Positions 8,342 to 17,227 of a stretch of 39,154 bases of DNA are shown piece after piece (position 1 is the stretch's first letter; every line of letters begins with the position of its first letter). Source of the DNA: Oscillospiraceae bacterium (GTDB taxonomy: Bacteria > Bacillota > Clostridia > Oscillospirales > CAG-272); assembly GCA_015063645.1 (NCBI GenBank), contig SVTS01000019.1:1-39154 (forward strand). Reading direction: 5' to 3'. A program made the position numbers and the translations under genes. The notes under the pieces are model-generated. The model was not told the DNA's origin, did not search any database, and saw only the letters and a program-made list of their open reading frames with translations.

Positions 8342-9154
8342 ATGTCATCACCAACCGAAGCAAGAAATGCGAAAACTACCCATATTGATCAGGCGTCCAC
8401 CGCAGAAATGCTCCGCATGATCAGCGAAGAGAACATGAATTCCGTCCGTGCCGTGGATGCGGCACTGGATCAGATCGCTCCCGTTGTGGATGCGGCTGCC
8501 GCATCCCTTGCCCGCGGCGGCAGAATCGTGTATATCGGATGCGGCACATCCGGCAGAATCGCTGTGGCGGATGCCGCCGAGTGCCCGCCTACCTACGGCG
8601 TGGATTACAATACTGTTATCGCCATCATCGCCGGCGGCGAAAAAACGTTGGTCCGCGCGGCAGAGGGCGAAGAGGATTCCGCTGAAAAGGGCAGAGAAGA
8701 TCTGCTTGCCCGCAATGTAACTGCCGATGATATCGTGATCGGTATCTCCGCCTCTGGCAATGCCGCCTATGTGGCATCCGCTTTGAAAACCGCCAGGGAG
8801 ATTGGCTGTGTGACCGCATCGTTGTCCTCCAATCCCGACTGCCTGATCGGCAGGATCGCGGATTATCCAATCACCGCCGATACAGGTGCCGAGGTGATCA
8901 CAGGCTCTACCCGTATGAAAGCCGGCAACGCCCAGAAGATGATCCTGAATATGATTTCCACCTGCGCCATGGTGAAAACCGGTAAGGTGTATGAAAATCT
9001 CATGATCAACCTTCGTCCCACGAATATCAAACTCCGTGCCCGGATGATCTCCATCGTCAGCGATATCTGCGGTACAGATGCCGCCGCATCCGAAGCATTG
9101 CTGGAAGCGAACAATTTCGTCATCCGCGACGCTGTCGCGGCGTTTGGAAAATAA
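8342..9154 (+). CDS. murQ: N-acetylmuramic acid 6-phosphate etherase, short form
   Basis: MurQ cleaves the lactyl ether of MurNAc 6-phosphate to give GlcNAc 6-phosphate and lactate in peptidoglycan recycling. The SIS-domain motif GCGTSGR (66-72), the segment AECPPT with catalytic Glu80, and AEGEEDS with Glu111 all match the E. coli Glu83/Glu114 positions. EVITGSTRMKAGNAQKMILNM is also typical. Length is 270 residues against about 300: the helical C-terminal part seems to have lost some 30 residues between SDICGTD and the last helix. The preceding kinase is 5 bases away and the next gene 31 bases, so it is the middle gene of one operon. Confidence 0.93.
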   Translation: MSSPTEARNAKTTHIDQASTAEMLRMISEENMNSVRAVDAALDQIAPVVDAAAASLARGGRIVYIGCGTSGRIAVADAAECPPTYGVDYNTVIAIIAGGEKTLVRAAEGEEDSAEKGREDLLARNVTADDIVIGISASGNAAYVASALKTAREIGCVTASLSSNPDCLIGRIADYPITADTGAEVITGSTRMKAGNAQKMILNMISTCAMVKTGKVYENLMINLRPTNIKLRARMISIVSDICGTDAAASEALLEANNFVIRDAVAAFGK

Positions 9155-9185
9155 TATTCCTCAACTGACCGAAAGGAGATTTGCT

Positions 9186-11435
9186 ATGGCTGATATCCGT
9201 ATGTACAACGGACGTCCCGCCATTCACGTGGACGGAAAATTCTATCCGCCGATGATGGCGACGATCCGTACCAATAATATCGATCACATGGTCATCGACC
9301 GTGAATACTACCGCCGCCTCGGTGCGGCAGGAATCCGCATTTTCTTTGTGATCTGCGACACCGTTTGGCTGAAACCGAATGCCCTTGAACTTTTCCGCGA
9401 GGAAGCGGAAATCATTCTGGAAGAAGTCCCCGATGCACTGCTTGTCCCCCGTATCGGTCTTCATCCCACCAATGAGTGGATCAAGGCGCATCCGGAGGAG
9501 TGCCTGACGTATTCGGACGGATCCAAGCCCGGCGTGCATCTCTTCTCCGAATCCTATATCACGGATCTGCCTATGCATTATTCTCTCTGCTCCGATCTTT
9601 GGAGAGAAGACGCAGGCAAAGCATTGGCTGAAACCTGGCAGATGCTGATGCAGCTCCCCTATGCCGATCACATCATCGGATGTTTCCTCGCCGCAGGCGG
9701 AACATCCGAGTGGTATTATATGCATCCCGTGGTGAAAAACGGTCTGACACTGGATCACAGTGAGGCGTTCCGCCGGCATTTCTCCCGCTTCCTGCGTGCA
9801 AAATACGGAACGGATGCACAGCTGCAGAAACAGTGGAAAAATCCGGATGCCACCCTGGCGAATCCGCCGATCCCGGATGCGGAGAAACATTACTTCGCCG
9901 GTATGGTGGATCATAACTGTGCCGTCCCTCCGTATTCCGTGCTCTCCAACATGGACGTACCGACGCCTGAGGGCAATGGGACTTCCGTCGGCGCAATTGC
10001 CAATGTGGATAAAAATCAGGATGTACATGATTTTTATCTGGCATGGCATGAGGGTACCGCGGATTCCGTTCTGCATTTTGCCAAAATAATTAAAAACCTG
10101 ACTCCGGACAAACTGGTCGGTGCTTTCTACGGCGCGCACGGATGTACGAATTTCCTGACAGCCGGTACCTCCGGCGGCACGGTAAAGATTCTGGATTCCG
10201 ACTGCGTGGATTTTCTTGCCGCACCGGGTGTATATGAAAATCGCATGGCAGGCGGATTTGAGGGACAGAGAGAGTTCCATGACTCTTTTGCTGTACGCGG
10301 GAAAATCTATATCGTGGAGCAGGATACCCGTACCCATATGGAAAACGCCTATTTCCGCAACAAATACGGTATCTACGACCTGACGGATTCCATCAACATC
10401 ATGAAGCGCGAATTCGGACGCAATATCGCTGAGGATACGCAGGCATGGTGGTTCGATCAGCTCCTCGGCGGCAGACGGTATAAGCATAACGAGCTGTATT
10501 CCCTGATTGCCCGTCAGCAGGAAATTTCCGCCGAATCCTATACGCTGAACCGGGAAAAAACGTCGGAGATCGCTTTCATTTTTGATGCGGAAAGTCTGCA
10601 GCTTGTTTCCCAGCAGACCTCCCGCGATCTGATCGAGATGCTGCATAATCACGAAATCGCCCGCATCGGCGCACCGGTGGATCAGTACTATCATAACGAT
10701 ATGGCAAATCCCGCCATGCCGGATTATAAAATGTACGTGTTCGTGAATACGATTGAACTGACCGATGAGGAACGCTGTGTCATTAAAGAAAAACTGCGGA
10801 AGAACAATGCGGCGGCTGTATGGATTTACGCATCCGGTCTGGTGAATCCAGACCGTGACAAGAAACTGGATGCCGCCAACATCACGGATCTGACGGAAAT
10901 CCCCATGGAAACGGATACGGAAAAACGGGACGGCAAATACCGCCTGTGCGATGAAAACCGCCATCCGATTACCGCGCTGATGCAGCCGCGGTTCGTATAC
11001 GGCTGGCTGGACCGCCGCCGCAATGTCGTTGTCGGATCGGATTCTGCATGGGAGTCCTACATGTTCCCGGCATTCTATCCCACGGAAGGCGAAGTCGCCG
11101 CAGAATTCGTCAATACCGGCAAACCTGCGATCACAGTAGCAGAGGCGAACGGATTCACCTCCGTGTTCCACGGCTCCAAGACGATCCGCTTCGACGTGCT
11201 GCGCAGTATTGCCGCATGGGCGGGATGCCACATCTGGTGCTACTCTGATGATGTAACCTATATCGGACGGAATTATATCACAATTCATGCCTCGTCAAAC
11301 GGAAAGAAAACCCTGCATTTCCCCCGTCCCGTGAAACTGACGGAAGTGTATGAGAATCAGCTTTACGCCGAAAATGCCGCGGAAGTCTCCTTTGATATGT
11401 ACCTTGGCGAGACAAAAATGTTCCGAATGGAATGA
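9186..11435 (+). CDS. Clan-A glycoside hydrolase, distantly GH42-like
   Basis: The 749-residue protein opens with a TIM barrel followed by a Rossmann-like domain and a C-terminal beta region, as in the GH42 beta-galactosidase layout. A likely acid/base is Glu175 in GGTSEWYY. A likely nucleophile is Glu378 in YIVEQDTRTH, at the end of a predicted strand. The middle region (about 480-640) resembles the glutaminase-like trimerisation domain. There is no signal peptide, so it would hydrolyse imported oligosaccharides. The ATG at 9186 is behind AAAGGAG. Being the last gene of the kinase-murQ operon, it may release a sugar from muropeptide-derived or host glycans, but the substrate cannot be read from sequence. 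The long reverse-strand open frame under this gene is a shadow. Confidence 0.72.
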   Translation: MADIRMYNGRPAIHVDGKFYPPMMATIRTNNIDHMVIDREYYRRLGAAGIRIFFVICDTVWLKPNALELFREEAEIILEEVPDALLVPRIGLHPTNEWIKAHPEECLTYSDGSKPGVHLFSESYITDLPMHYSLCSDLWREDAGKALAETWQMLMQLPYADHIIGCFLAAGGTSEWYYMHPVVKNGLTLDHSEAFRRHFSRFLRAKYGTDAQLQKQWKNPDATLANPPIPDAEKHYFAGMVDHNCAVPPYSVLSNMDVPTPEGNGTSVGAIANVDKNQDVHDFYLAWHEGTADSVLHFAKIIKNLTPDKLVGAFYGAHGCTNFLTAGTSGGTVKILDSDCVDFLAAPGVYENRMAGGFEGQREFHDSFAVRGKIYIVEQDTRTHMENAYFRNKYGIYDLTDSINIMKREFGRNIAEDTQAWWFDQLLGGRRYKHNELYSLIARQQEISAESYTLNREKTSEIAFIFDAESLQLVSQQTSRDLIEMLHNHEIARIGAPVDQYYHNDMANPAMPDYKMYVFVNTIELTDEERCVIKEKLRKNNAAAVWIYASGLVNPDRDKKLDAANITDLTEIPMETDTEKRDGKYRLCDENRHPITALMQPRFVYGWLDRRRNVVVGSDSAWESYMFPAFYPTEGEVAAEFVNTGKPAITVAEANGFTSVFHGSKTIRFDVLRSIAAWAGCHIWCYSDDVTYIGRNYITIHASSNGKKTLHFPRPVKLTEVYENQLYAENAAEVSFDMYLGETKMFRME

Positions 11436-11472
11436 TTTTTTCCTGCTCCGGAGAAAATGTCGCAGTTTCCTA

Positions 11473-11501
11473 TTGACAATACAACGCCGATATGATATAA
11501 T
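11473..11501 (+). promoter_or_regulatory. Consensus promoter of the epimerase/aldolase/tetR transcript
   Basis: TTGACA (11473-11478) and TATAAT (11496-11501) are both perfect and 17 bases apart. A promoter this strong usually needs repression; the palindrome at 11511 starts 10 bases after it. Confidence 0.93.
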
Positions 11502-11510
11502 AAGCCCAGT

Positions 11511-11530
11511 AAGTAACCGTTTGGTTACTT
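11511..11530. promoter_or_regulatory. Perfect palindromic operator, candidate TetR site
   Basis: AAGTAACC-N4-GGTTACTT is a perfect 8-bp inverted repeat with loop GTTT. It covers the expected transcription start of the strong promoter at 11473. Size and symmetry suit a TetR-family dimer, and a tetR gene (13639) is third in this transcript. It is not a terminator, since no T run follows, and it lies before the gene. Confidence 0.8.
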
Positions 11531-11563
11531 AAATCGAAATAAAATCCGAAAGGAATCTGTGTC

Positions 11564-12580
11564 ATGTGGACTGAAGAAAAACTGAACGAACTCCTGACGA
11601 CTCCCTCCGACGCTCTGGTTGAAGATATCGCTAAGCTGCAGGGTGATATCATGGTTCTCGGTGCCGGCGGTAAGATGGGTCCGACCCTCTGCCTCCTCGC
11701 CAAGAATGCTGTGGAAAAGAGCGGTGTTGCCCGCCGTGTTATCGCAGTTTCCCGTTTCTCCGATCCTATCGCAACCAAGCTCCTTACCGATAACGGTGTG
11801 GAAATCATCCCCTGTGATCTCACCGACTGGGCTCAGCTGAACGCCCTGCCCGAGGTAGAGAATGTTATCTTCATGGCAGGTCTCAAGTTCGGTACCACCG
11901 GAAATGAGGCAAAGACCTGGCATATGAATGCCACCCTGCCCGCATTCGTTGCTGAAAAGTTCAAGAAGAGCAATATCGTTGTCTTCTCCTCCGGCAACGT
12001 GTATCCGATCGTTCCGATCTCCTCCGGCGGATGCCGCGAGTGTGACCCTGTAGGTCCCATCGGCGAATATACCCAGAGCGTTCTCGCACGTGAGCGCGTA
12101 TTTGAGTATGCCGCTCAGGAATACGGCACCAAGGTGTTCATCTACCGTCTGAATTTCGCAGTGGATCTCCGCTACGGCGTTCTGTACGATATGGCACAGC
12201 GTATCCTCGCCGGCGAGCCTATCGCTGTGGAAACCCCCGTTCTCAACTGCATCTGGCAGGGAAGCGCCAATGAAATGGCACTCCGCGGTCTGCTTCACGC
12301 AGAATCTCCCGCAAAGGTTATGAATATCACCGGTCCCGAAATCGTATCCATCCGTGCCGCTGCCCGTCAGTTGGGTGAATACCTGGGCAAGGAGCCCACC
12401 TTCTCCGGCGTGGAAGGCACCGATGCATACCTGAACAATGCTGAGCTGGCTATGGAAACATTCGGTTATCCGGCTGTCTCCATCCATAAGCTCATCCGCT
12501 GGCAGGCTGAGTGGATCATGGACGGCGGACGCGGTCTGAACAAGCCCACCCATTTTGAAGAGAGAAAAGGAAGCTATTGA
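11564..12580 (+). CDS. NAD(P)-dependent epimerase/dehydratase-like protein
   Basis: The 338-residue protein has an extended-SDR Rossmann fold with GAGGKMG at 33-39 and the strand-5 motif SSGNVYP. The usual YxxxK is not present: Tyr169 lies in YTQSVLAR, with no lysine at +4. Chemistry may therefore differ from standard epimerases. The N-terminal 28 residues before the Rossmann strand are an extra helix. The ATG at 11564 has AAAGGA upstream. The DHDPS-family aldolase starts 10 bases after the stop. Together they suggest oxidation or epimerisation of a sugar acid followed by retro-aldol cleavage. This role is inference from context; family membership is secure. Confidence 0.82.
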   Translation: MWTEEKLNELLTTPSDALVEDIAKLQGDIMVLGAGGKMGPTLCLLAKNAVEKSGVARRVIAVSRFSDPIATKLLTDNGVEIIPCDLTDWAQLNALPEVENVIFMAGLKFGTTGNEAKTWHMNATLPAFVAEKFKKSNIVVFSSGNVYPIVPISSGGCRECDPVGPIGEYTQSVLARERVFEYAAQEYGTKVFIYRLNFAVDLRYGVLYDMAQRILAGEPIAVETPVLNCIWQGSANEMALRGLLHAESPAKVMNITGPEIVSIRAAARQLGEYLGKEPTFSGVEGTDAYLNNAELAMETFGYPAVSIHKLIRWQAEWIMDGGRGLNKPTHFEERKGSY

Positions 12581-12590
12581 GGTAAATATC

Positions 12591-13652
12591 ATGAGTGAAA
12601 TGACCAGACATGAAAAGGCTCTTGCCATTCTGAATAAAGGTACCGTAATTCCCGCCACCACCCTGGCGCTGGACGATGACCGCAAATTTGACGAGGCGCA
12701 TCAGCGTCTTCTGACCCGTTATTATCTGGAAGCAGGCAGCGGCGGCGTAGCTACCGCTGTACACAGCACCCAATTCGAGATCCGTCTGCCTCAGTATAAC
12801 CTGTTCGAGACCGTTATCTCCACCGTGAGCGACGAGATCAGCCGCTACGAGGCAGAGACCGGTAAGGTTATCGTTAAGGTGTGCGGCGTGTGCGGTCCTG
12901 CAGAGCAGGCAGTACGTGAAGCAGAGATGGCCAAGAAATACGGCTTTGACGCCGTTCTTCTCAGCCCCGGCGGACTGAATCATCTTCCTGAGGAAGAGAT
13001 GCTGGCACGTACCAAGGCTGTTGCCGCTGTTATGCCCGTAATCGGTTTCTACCTCCAGACCGCAGTCGGCGGACGTGTGTTCACCTATGATTACTGGGCA
13101 CAGCTGGCTGAGATTGATAACGTTGTCGCTATCAAGTGCGCTTCCTTCAACCGCTACACCACCCAGGACGTTGTCCGTGCCGTAACGCTCTCCTCCCGTG
13201 CGGATAAGATCGCTCTCTACACCGGTAACGATGATAATATCGTGGTAGATCTGCTGACCAAGTACCGCTATGAAGTGGACGGCAAAATGTATGAGAATCA
13301 CTTCCGCGGCGGTCTGCTCGGTCACTGGTCCATCTGGACTGCCAACGTTGTAAAGATGTTCGCAATGCTGAAGGATGCCAAGGCTTCCGACGATCTGCTT
13401 ACTCTTGCCGCACAGGTTACCGACTGCAACAGTGCATTCTTTGATACCGCTCATAACTTCCACGGCTGCATCGCCGGTATGCATGAAGTGCTCCGCCGTC
13501 AGGGACTGATCACGTCCATCGCCTGCCTGAATCCCGAAGAGTCCCTCTCTCCCGGACAGGCTGAAGAGATCGACCGCGTTTACAAGATGTATCCGCATCT
13601 GAATGACGACGCATTCGTAAAGGAATTTCTCGCCCGTCATGAAGCGCGCTGA
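12591..13652 (+). CDS. Dihydrodipicolinate synthase-family aldolase
   Basis: The 353-residue protein is a class I aldolase of the DHDPS/N-acetylneuraminate lyase superfamily. Lys182 in VVAIKCASFNRY is the predicted Schiff-base lysine, and GFYLQ supplies the tyrosine that in DHDPS is in YNxP. It is about 50 residues longer than typical DHDPS. There is no lysine-biosynthesis gene nearby, so catabolic cleavage of a 2-keto sugar acid is more likely. The ATG at 12591 follows GAGG. Its end overlaps the tetR start by 14 bases, so regulator and enzyme are translationally coupled. Confidence 0.85.
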   Translation: MSEMTRHEKALAILNKGTVIPATTLALDDDRKFDEAHQRLLTRYYLEAGSGGVATAVHSTQFEIRLPQYNLFETVISTVSDEISRYEAETGKVIVKVCGVCGPAEQAVREAEMAKKYGFDAVLLSPGGLNHLPEEEMLARTKAVAAVMPVIGFYLQTAVGGRVFTYDYWAQLAEIDNVVAIKCASFNRYTTQDVVRAVTLSSRADKIALYTGNDDNIVVDLLTKYRYEVDGKMYENHFRGGLLGHWSIWTANVVKMFAMLKDAKASDDLLTLAAQVTDCNSAFFDTAHNFHGCIAGMHEVLRRQGLITSIACLNPEESLSPGQAEEIDRVYKMYPHLNDDAFVKEFLARHEAR

Positions 13653-14247
13653 GCTGACTCAGCAGAAAATTCTTGCGGCGGCTGAAGCTGAATTTACCGA
13701 GGTGGGACTGTACGGCGCGCGTGTGGATGCCATTGCGGAAAGAGCAGGCGTCAATAAACGCATGATCTATGCCTATTTCGGTAATAAAGAACAGCTGTAT
13801 GTGACGGTTCTGAGCCGTGTATACAGCCGTATGGCAGATGCGGAAAAGGAGTGGCTGGATGCCGCTCTGCCGCCTGAAGAGATGCTGAGCCGTGTGATCG
13901 GCAGATACTTTGATTTCCTCGCCAGCGATGGTGGATTTGTCCGGATGCTGATGTGGGAAAATCTGAATAACGCCGATTACATCCGTTCCTCAGACGCGGG
14001 TATGCTGAAAAGCCGTGCTCTGAAAACGCTGGCGGATACCATTACCCGCGGAATACAGGAAGGTGTGTTCCGGGAGGATATCGATACGGATGACGCCGTG
14101 CTGTCCATCAACATGTGCTGTTTCTCCTATTTCTCCAATATCCATACCATGTCGCACCTGATGCAGAAGGATCTGCTCAGTGAAGCGGAAATTTCCTCTT
14201 ATGCGGCACATATCACCGGAATGGTTCTTCGGTATCTGAAAAAATAA
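13639..14247 (+). CDS. TetR-family transcriptional regulator
   Basis: The 202-residue protein has the classic N-terminal TetR helix-turn-helix (residues 5-50: TQQKILAAAEAEFTEVGLYGARVDAIAERAGVNKRMIYAYFGNKEQLY). An all-helical ligand-binding domain follows. It overlaps the end of the aldolase gene by 14 bases and ends in a strong terminator, so it is autoregulated if the palindrome at 11511 is its operator. A second candidate site lies at the next promoter (14363-14380). The likely ligand is a metabolite of the pathway, which is inference. Confidence 0.93.
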   Translation: MKRAELTQQKILAAAEAEFTEVGLYGARVDAIAERAGVNKRMIYAYFGNKEQLYVTVLSRVYSRMADAEKEWLDAALPPEEMLSRVIGRYFDFLASDGGFVRMLMWENLNNADYIRSSDAGMLKSRALKTLADTITRGIQEGVFREDIDTDDAVLSINMCCFSYFSNIHTMSHLMQKDLLSEAEISSYAAHITGMVLRYLKK

Positions 14248-14250
14248 ATG

Positions 14251-14279
14251 AAGCGGACAGCTTTGCTGTCCGCTTTTTG
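14251..14279 (+). terminator. Intrinsic terminator after tetR
   Basis: AAGCGGACAGC (14251-14261) and GCTGTCCGCTT (14265-14275) form a perfect 11-bp stem with loop TTT and a T run following. Confidence 0.95.
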
Positions 14280-14341
14280 CGTGAGAATGTCCACTATTTT
14301 GATTACTTTGTCTCTTGCGGCGGCAAATAAACATCCGCTTC

Positions 14342-14370
14342 TTGCATTGCACCGGCGAATATGTTACAAT
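14342..14370 (+). promoter_or_regulatory. Promoter of the double-FAD gene and following lyase gene
   Basis: TTGCAT (14342-14347) and TACAAT (14365-14370) are 17 bases apart. The promoter is 38 bases upstream of the start codon at 14408. Confidence 0.8.
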
Positions 14371-14380
14371 ACAAGTAACC
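14363..14380. promoter_or_regulatory. Second candidate TetR site at the -10 of the FAD promoter
   Basis: An exact copy of the half-site AAGTAACC is at 14373-14380. Together with GTTAC at 14363-14367 it makes an inverted repeat GTTAC-N7-GTAAC covering the -10 box. The polarity differs from the perfect operator at 11511 (GTAAC-N6-GTTAC), so binding by the same protein is possible but not shown. Confidence 0.5.
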
Positions 14381-14407
14381 ACTTCTATATTCCGGAAGGA
14401 GAATTCT

Positions 14408-17212
14408 ATGTTTACTCCCCGTGTTGCCGTTATCGGCGCATCGCTTATAGGCTGCGCCGCTGCCCGTGCCGCACGCCGTGCCGGCTGTGAAACAATTCTG
14501 ATTGAGTCCCGCCAGAGGCTCGGGCACGATATGACCGCTACCGCCCATGAATGGCTGGAGAATTCCACCGGCGAAATCACCGTGCAGCTGGGCGCTCTTT
14601 CCCGCAGCCTGCTGACAGAACAGCTTGAGCTGGGCACACGCGTCCTGTTCAATACCGCTGCGGCAGGCATTCTGCTTGCAGGTGACCGTGCGGCGGGCGT
14701 TGTCATCGCCGATCCCTACGGTATGCACCGAGTGGATGCCGATCTGGTGATCGATTGCGAGAATACACTTTTGTCCGTTTGCCCGTCCGGCGAGGCGGAA
14801 TATGCGTATAACTGTGTCATAAATAATGTTCATCCGCTTCTGCAGTCAGCAGTCGAAGCTCCGCCGGAGCTGGGACTGTCCGATGTGATCCGTTTCCACA
14901 GCGGTGTCCGCCCGAACAGTGTTGTGATGGAAATCCGTCTGCACCGCAGGGCATGTGAAAAGGATATCCTGAATCCCGGACGTGTTCTGCCTGCCGCACA
15001 GCGTGCCGCAGAAGCCGCCTTTGTGTGGCTGAAGGAAACTGAACCCGCTTTGGCGGAAGCGTCACTGCATGGTTTCCTCCATGCCGAACTGACTGTGCTG
15101 ACAAAACCCACACCGGCTGCTGCTTTTGCCGGATATATTCCCGCTGCATCGGCGGAAAAATGGAGTGCTTTTTCCCTCAGGAATACGGCTGAAGATCTGA
15201 GCGAACAAATCCGTGGTGTTCTGCGTGATCTGACACCCGCAGGGGAGCCGGATTATATTCTCACCCGCACTGCGCGGATTCCTCTGTCCGCCTGTAAGAC
15301 CTCCGCAGATGCGCGGGTCACTTTCCGTGACGAATTTGCGCCTGCTGCATTGCAGATTCCCGCAGAATATATCCCCTGCCGGGAAGAAGTGGACGTGACT
15401 GTCGCCGGTATGGGAACCTCCGGTATTCAGGCGCTGCAGGCACTGGCAGACAGCGGCATCCGTACCGCAGGCGTGGAACTCTGTGCACAGCCCGGCGGCA
15501 CCATGAATCTCGGTATGGTTATGGGATACTATCACGGCTACAGAGAGGGAAGAAATGCTGTTGTGGACCGCAATATCCGTTCTGTGATGGACAAAATCGG
15601 CGGAACGCCCAACTGCGCCGGTACCGTTGTCTATGCCCAAATGCTCTCGCCGATTGAAGAGCATTTCTATTTCAATACGCTCGTCTGCGGCGCAGTCCGT
15701 GACGGACGAAACGTGCGGAGTATCCTGTGCTGTGACGCGGGAGGTCTGTTCCGGATTGATACAAAAATCATCGTCGATGCAACAGGCGACGGCGTCGCGG
15801 CAATGCTGGCAGGAGCTTCCTATACATACGGAGACGAACGGGACGGCAATGCCCAGACATACAGCCAGTGGGGAGAAACCCTTTGGAAAGGAAAGAATTT
15901 TAAGGAAAGACGCCACCACGGCGACCACGATGTGATCGATATCGATTCCTTTGAGGATTATCTGCGCGGTATGTATCTTGCACAGAGTGATAACAGCGAT
16001 CTTTGGTATTCGCCTCTCCTCACCGTCCGTGAATCCAGGAGGATCACAGGCGACTACATCCTGACGATGGATGACGTGTGGGATGAGCGGATATTTGACG
16101 ATACCGTAGCCGTAGCGCTGACGCCCTGCGATTCCCACGGAAAAGCAAGCTGTATCTATATGGATATGGGCGTCGGCAGTATGGGACGGGAACTGCGCAC
16201 ACGCATTCCGTACCGATGCTATGTTGCGGCGGAGCTGGATAATATGCTGGTCACTGCAAAAGCGTTTTCCGCAACACGTGAAGCAAACAGCCTTGCCCGC
16301 ATGAATGCCGATCTGAGAAATGCCGGTTACGCAGTCGGTCTTGCCGCCGCTCAGGCGATTCTGGATGGATGCACACTGCGGGAAGTGAATGTCCGTGCTG
16401 TGCAGGAGGAGCTGATCCGTCAGGGTTGTCTGCCGGATTGGTCTTTTGAAGCGATGCCGATTCCCGATGCGGATACTCTTCTGGAAAATGCCGCTTCTGG
16501 CAGTGCAGAAGCACTTCTCCGCCTCTACCGGGCAGAGGATGCACAGACAAAAGCAAAAATTGCCCAGCTGTACCGCGATCAGCCGGAGAATGCGCTGGCG
16601 ATCCGTCTTGCCGCATGGCACGGAGATGCGGACGCGATTCACGCCGCCGCCGCGCATCTGGCTCAGCTGACCGATACGGACGGCGGACTGTATTCATCAC
16701 AAAATCTGGTGCGCCAGTATACCGCCATTCTGCAGCGTTCGGAGAATGTCAGTGCGGAAATGCTCTCTCCCGTGATCCGCCACGCATGCGCCGGAGGAGG
16801 CGTGGAATATACTCCGGAACACAGCTATTACGGAACAATTTACGGACAGGAGCGTGTGGACTGTTGGAAAATCAAGCATTTCACCTTCCTGTATCTTCTG
16901 GCAGGCGCGGTAGAGCGTCATGCGGATCCCGCTCTTGCAGCCGAAATGGATACGCTTCTGGACCGCCCGTACATCGGCGGATATGGTCTGCACGGCGGTA
17001 AATCGCCGGATTCACCGTTCCATTGCCACGGAGTTCCGCCGTTCTTCTGCGCACTGATGGAAGTTCGCCTTGCCGCCGCCGCTGCGCGGTGCGGCAGTGA
17101 AAAGGGAAGAGAACTTCTCTGCACATACGCGGAAGATGACCGCGCTGTTCTGCGTAATTTTGCCAGAGCAGAATTGAGCGGATCACCGCTGGCGGATATC
17201 TGCTTACGGTAA
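14408..17212 (+). CDS. Large protein with two tandem FAD/NAD-binding modules and a helical C-terminal domain
   Basis: The protein has 934 residues. Module 1 starts with VAVIGASLIG, where the Rossmann motif is GASLIG (10-15) rather than GxGxxG, and may be a weak or lost nucleotide site. Module 2 starts near residue 330 with a full motif, VAGMGTSG (334-339), then VELCAQPGGTMNLGMVMGYYHG and VDATGDGVAAMLAGA, as in the FAD_oxidored group. Residues about 640-934 are predicted all-helical, with no domain I can name. The ATG at 14408 has GGAAGGAG upstream. The N-acetylneuraminate-lyase-like gene follows 15 bases later. Substrate unknown; the context suggests oxidation of a sugar-acid derivative. One alternative is a fusion of two genes separate elsewhere. 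Confidence 0.78.
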   Translation: MFTPRVAVIGASLIGCAAARAARRAGCETILIESRQRLGHDMTATAHEWLENSTGEITVQLGALSRSLLTEQLELGTRVLFNTAAAGILLAGDRAAGVVIADPYGMHRVDADLVIDCENTLLSVCPSGEAEYAYNCVINNVHPLLQSAVEAPPELGLSDVIRFHSGVRPNSVVMEIRLHRRACEKDILNPGRVLPAAQRAAEAAFVWLKETEPALAEASLHGFLHAELTVLTKPTPAAAFAGYIPAASAEKWSAFSLRNTAEDLSEQIRGVLRDLTPAGEPDYILTRTARIPLSACKTSADARVTFRDEFAPAALQIPAEYIPCREEVDVTVAGMGTSGIQALQALADSGIRTAGVELCAQPGGTMNLGMVMGYYHGYREGRNAVVDRNIRSVMDKIGGTPNCAGTVVYAQMLSPIEEHFYFNTLVCGAVRDGRNVRSILCCDAGGLFRIDTKIIVDATGDGVAAMLAGASYTYGDERDGNAQTYSQWGETLWKGKNFKERRHHGDHDVIDIDSFEDYLRGMYLAQSDNSDLWYSPLLTVRESRRITGDYILTMDDVWDERIFDDTVAVALTPCDSHGKASCIYMDMGVGSMGRELRTRIPYRCYVAAELDNMLVTAKAFSATREANSLARMNADLRNAGYAVGLAAAQAILDGCTLREVNVRAVQEELIRQGCLPDWSFEAMPIPDADTLLENAASGSAEALLRLYRAEDAQTKAKIAQLYRDQPENALAIRLAAWHGDADAIHAAAAHLAQLTDTDGGLYSSQNLVRQYTAILQRSENVSAEMLSPVIRHACAGGGVEYTPEHSYYGTIYGQERVDCWKIKHFTFLYLLAGAVERHADPALAAEMDTLLDRPYIGGYGLHGGKSPDSPFHCHGVPPFFCALMEVRLAAAAARCGSEKGRELLCTYAEDDRAVLRNFARAELSGSPLADICLR

Positions 17213-17227
17213 AAATAAGGAGAATAG

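Noticed and set aside
9120..11288. 722-codon open frame on the reverse strand
   Set aside because: It lies wholly under the glycoside hydrolase gene, has His/Cys/Ile-rich composition unlike its neighbours, and no ribosome-binding site or family motif. It is an antisense shadow.
12591..13652. dapA for lysine synthesis
   Set aside because: It is too long, and the YNxP motif is altered. The neighbours are catabolic and it is overlapped by a tetR gene.
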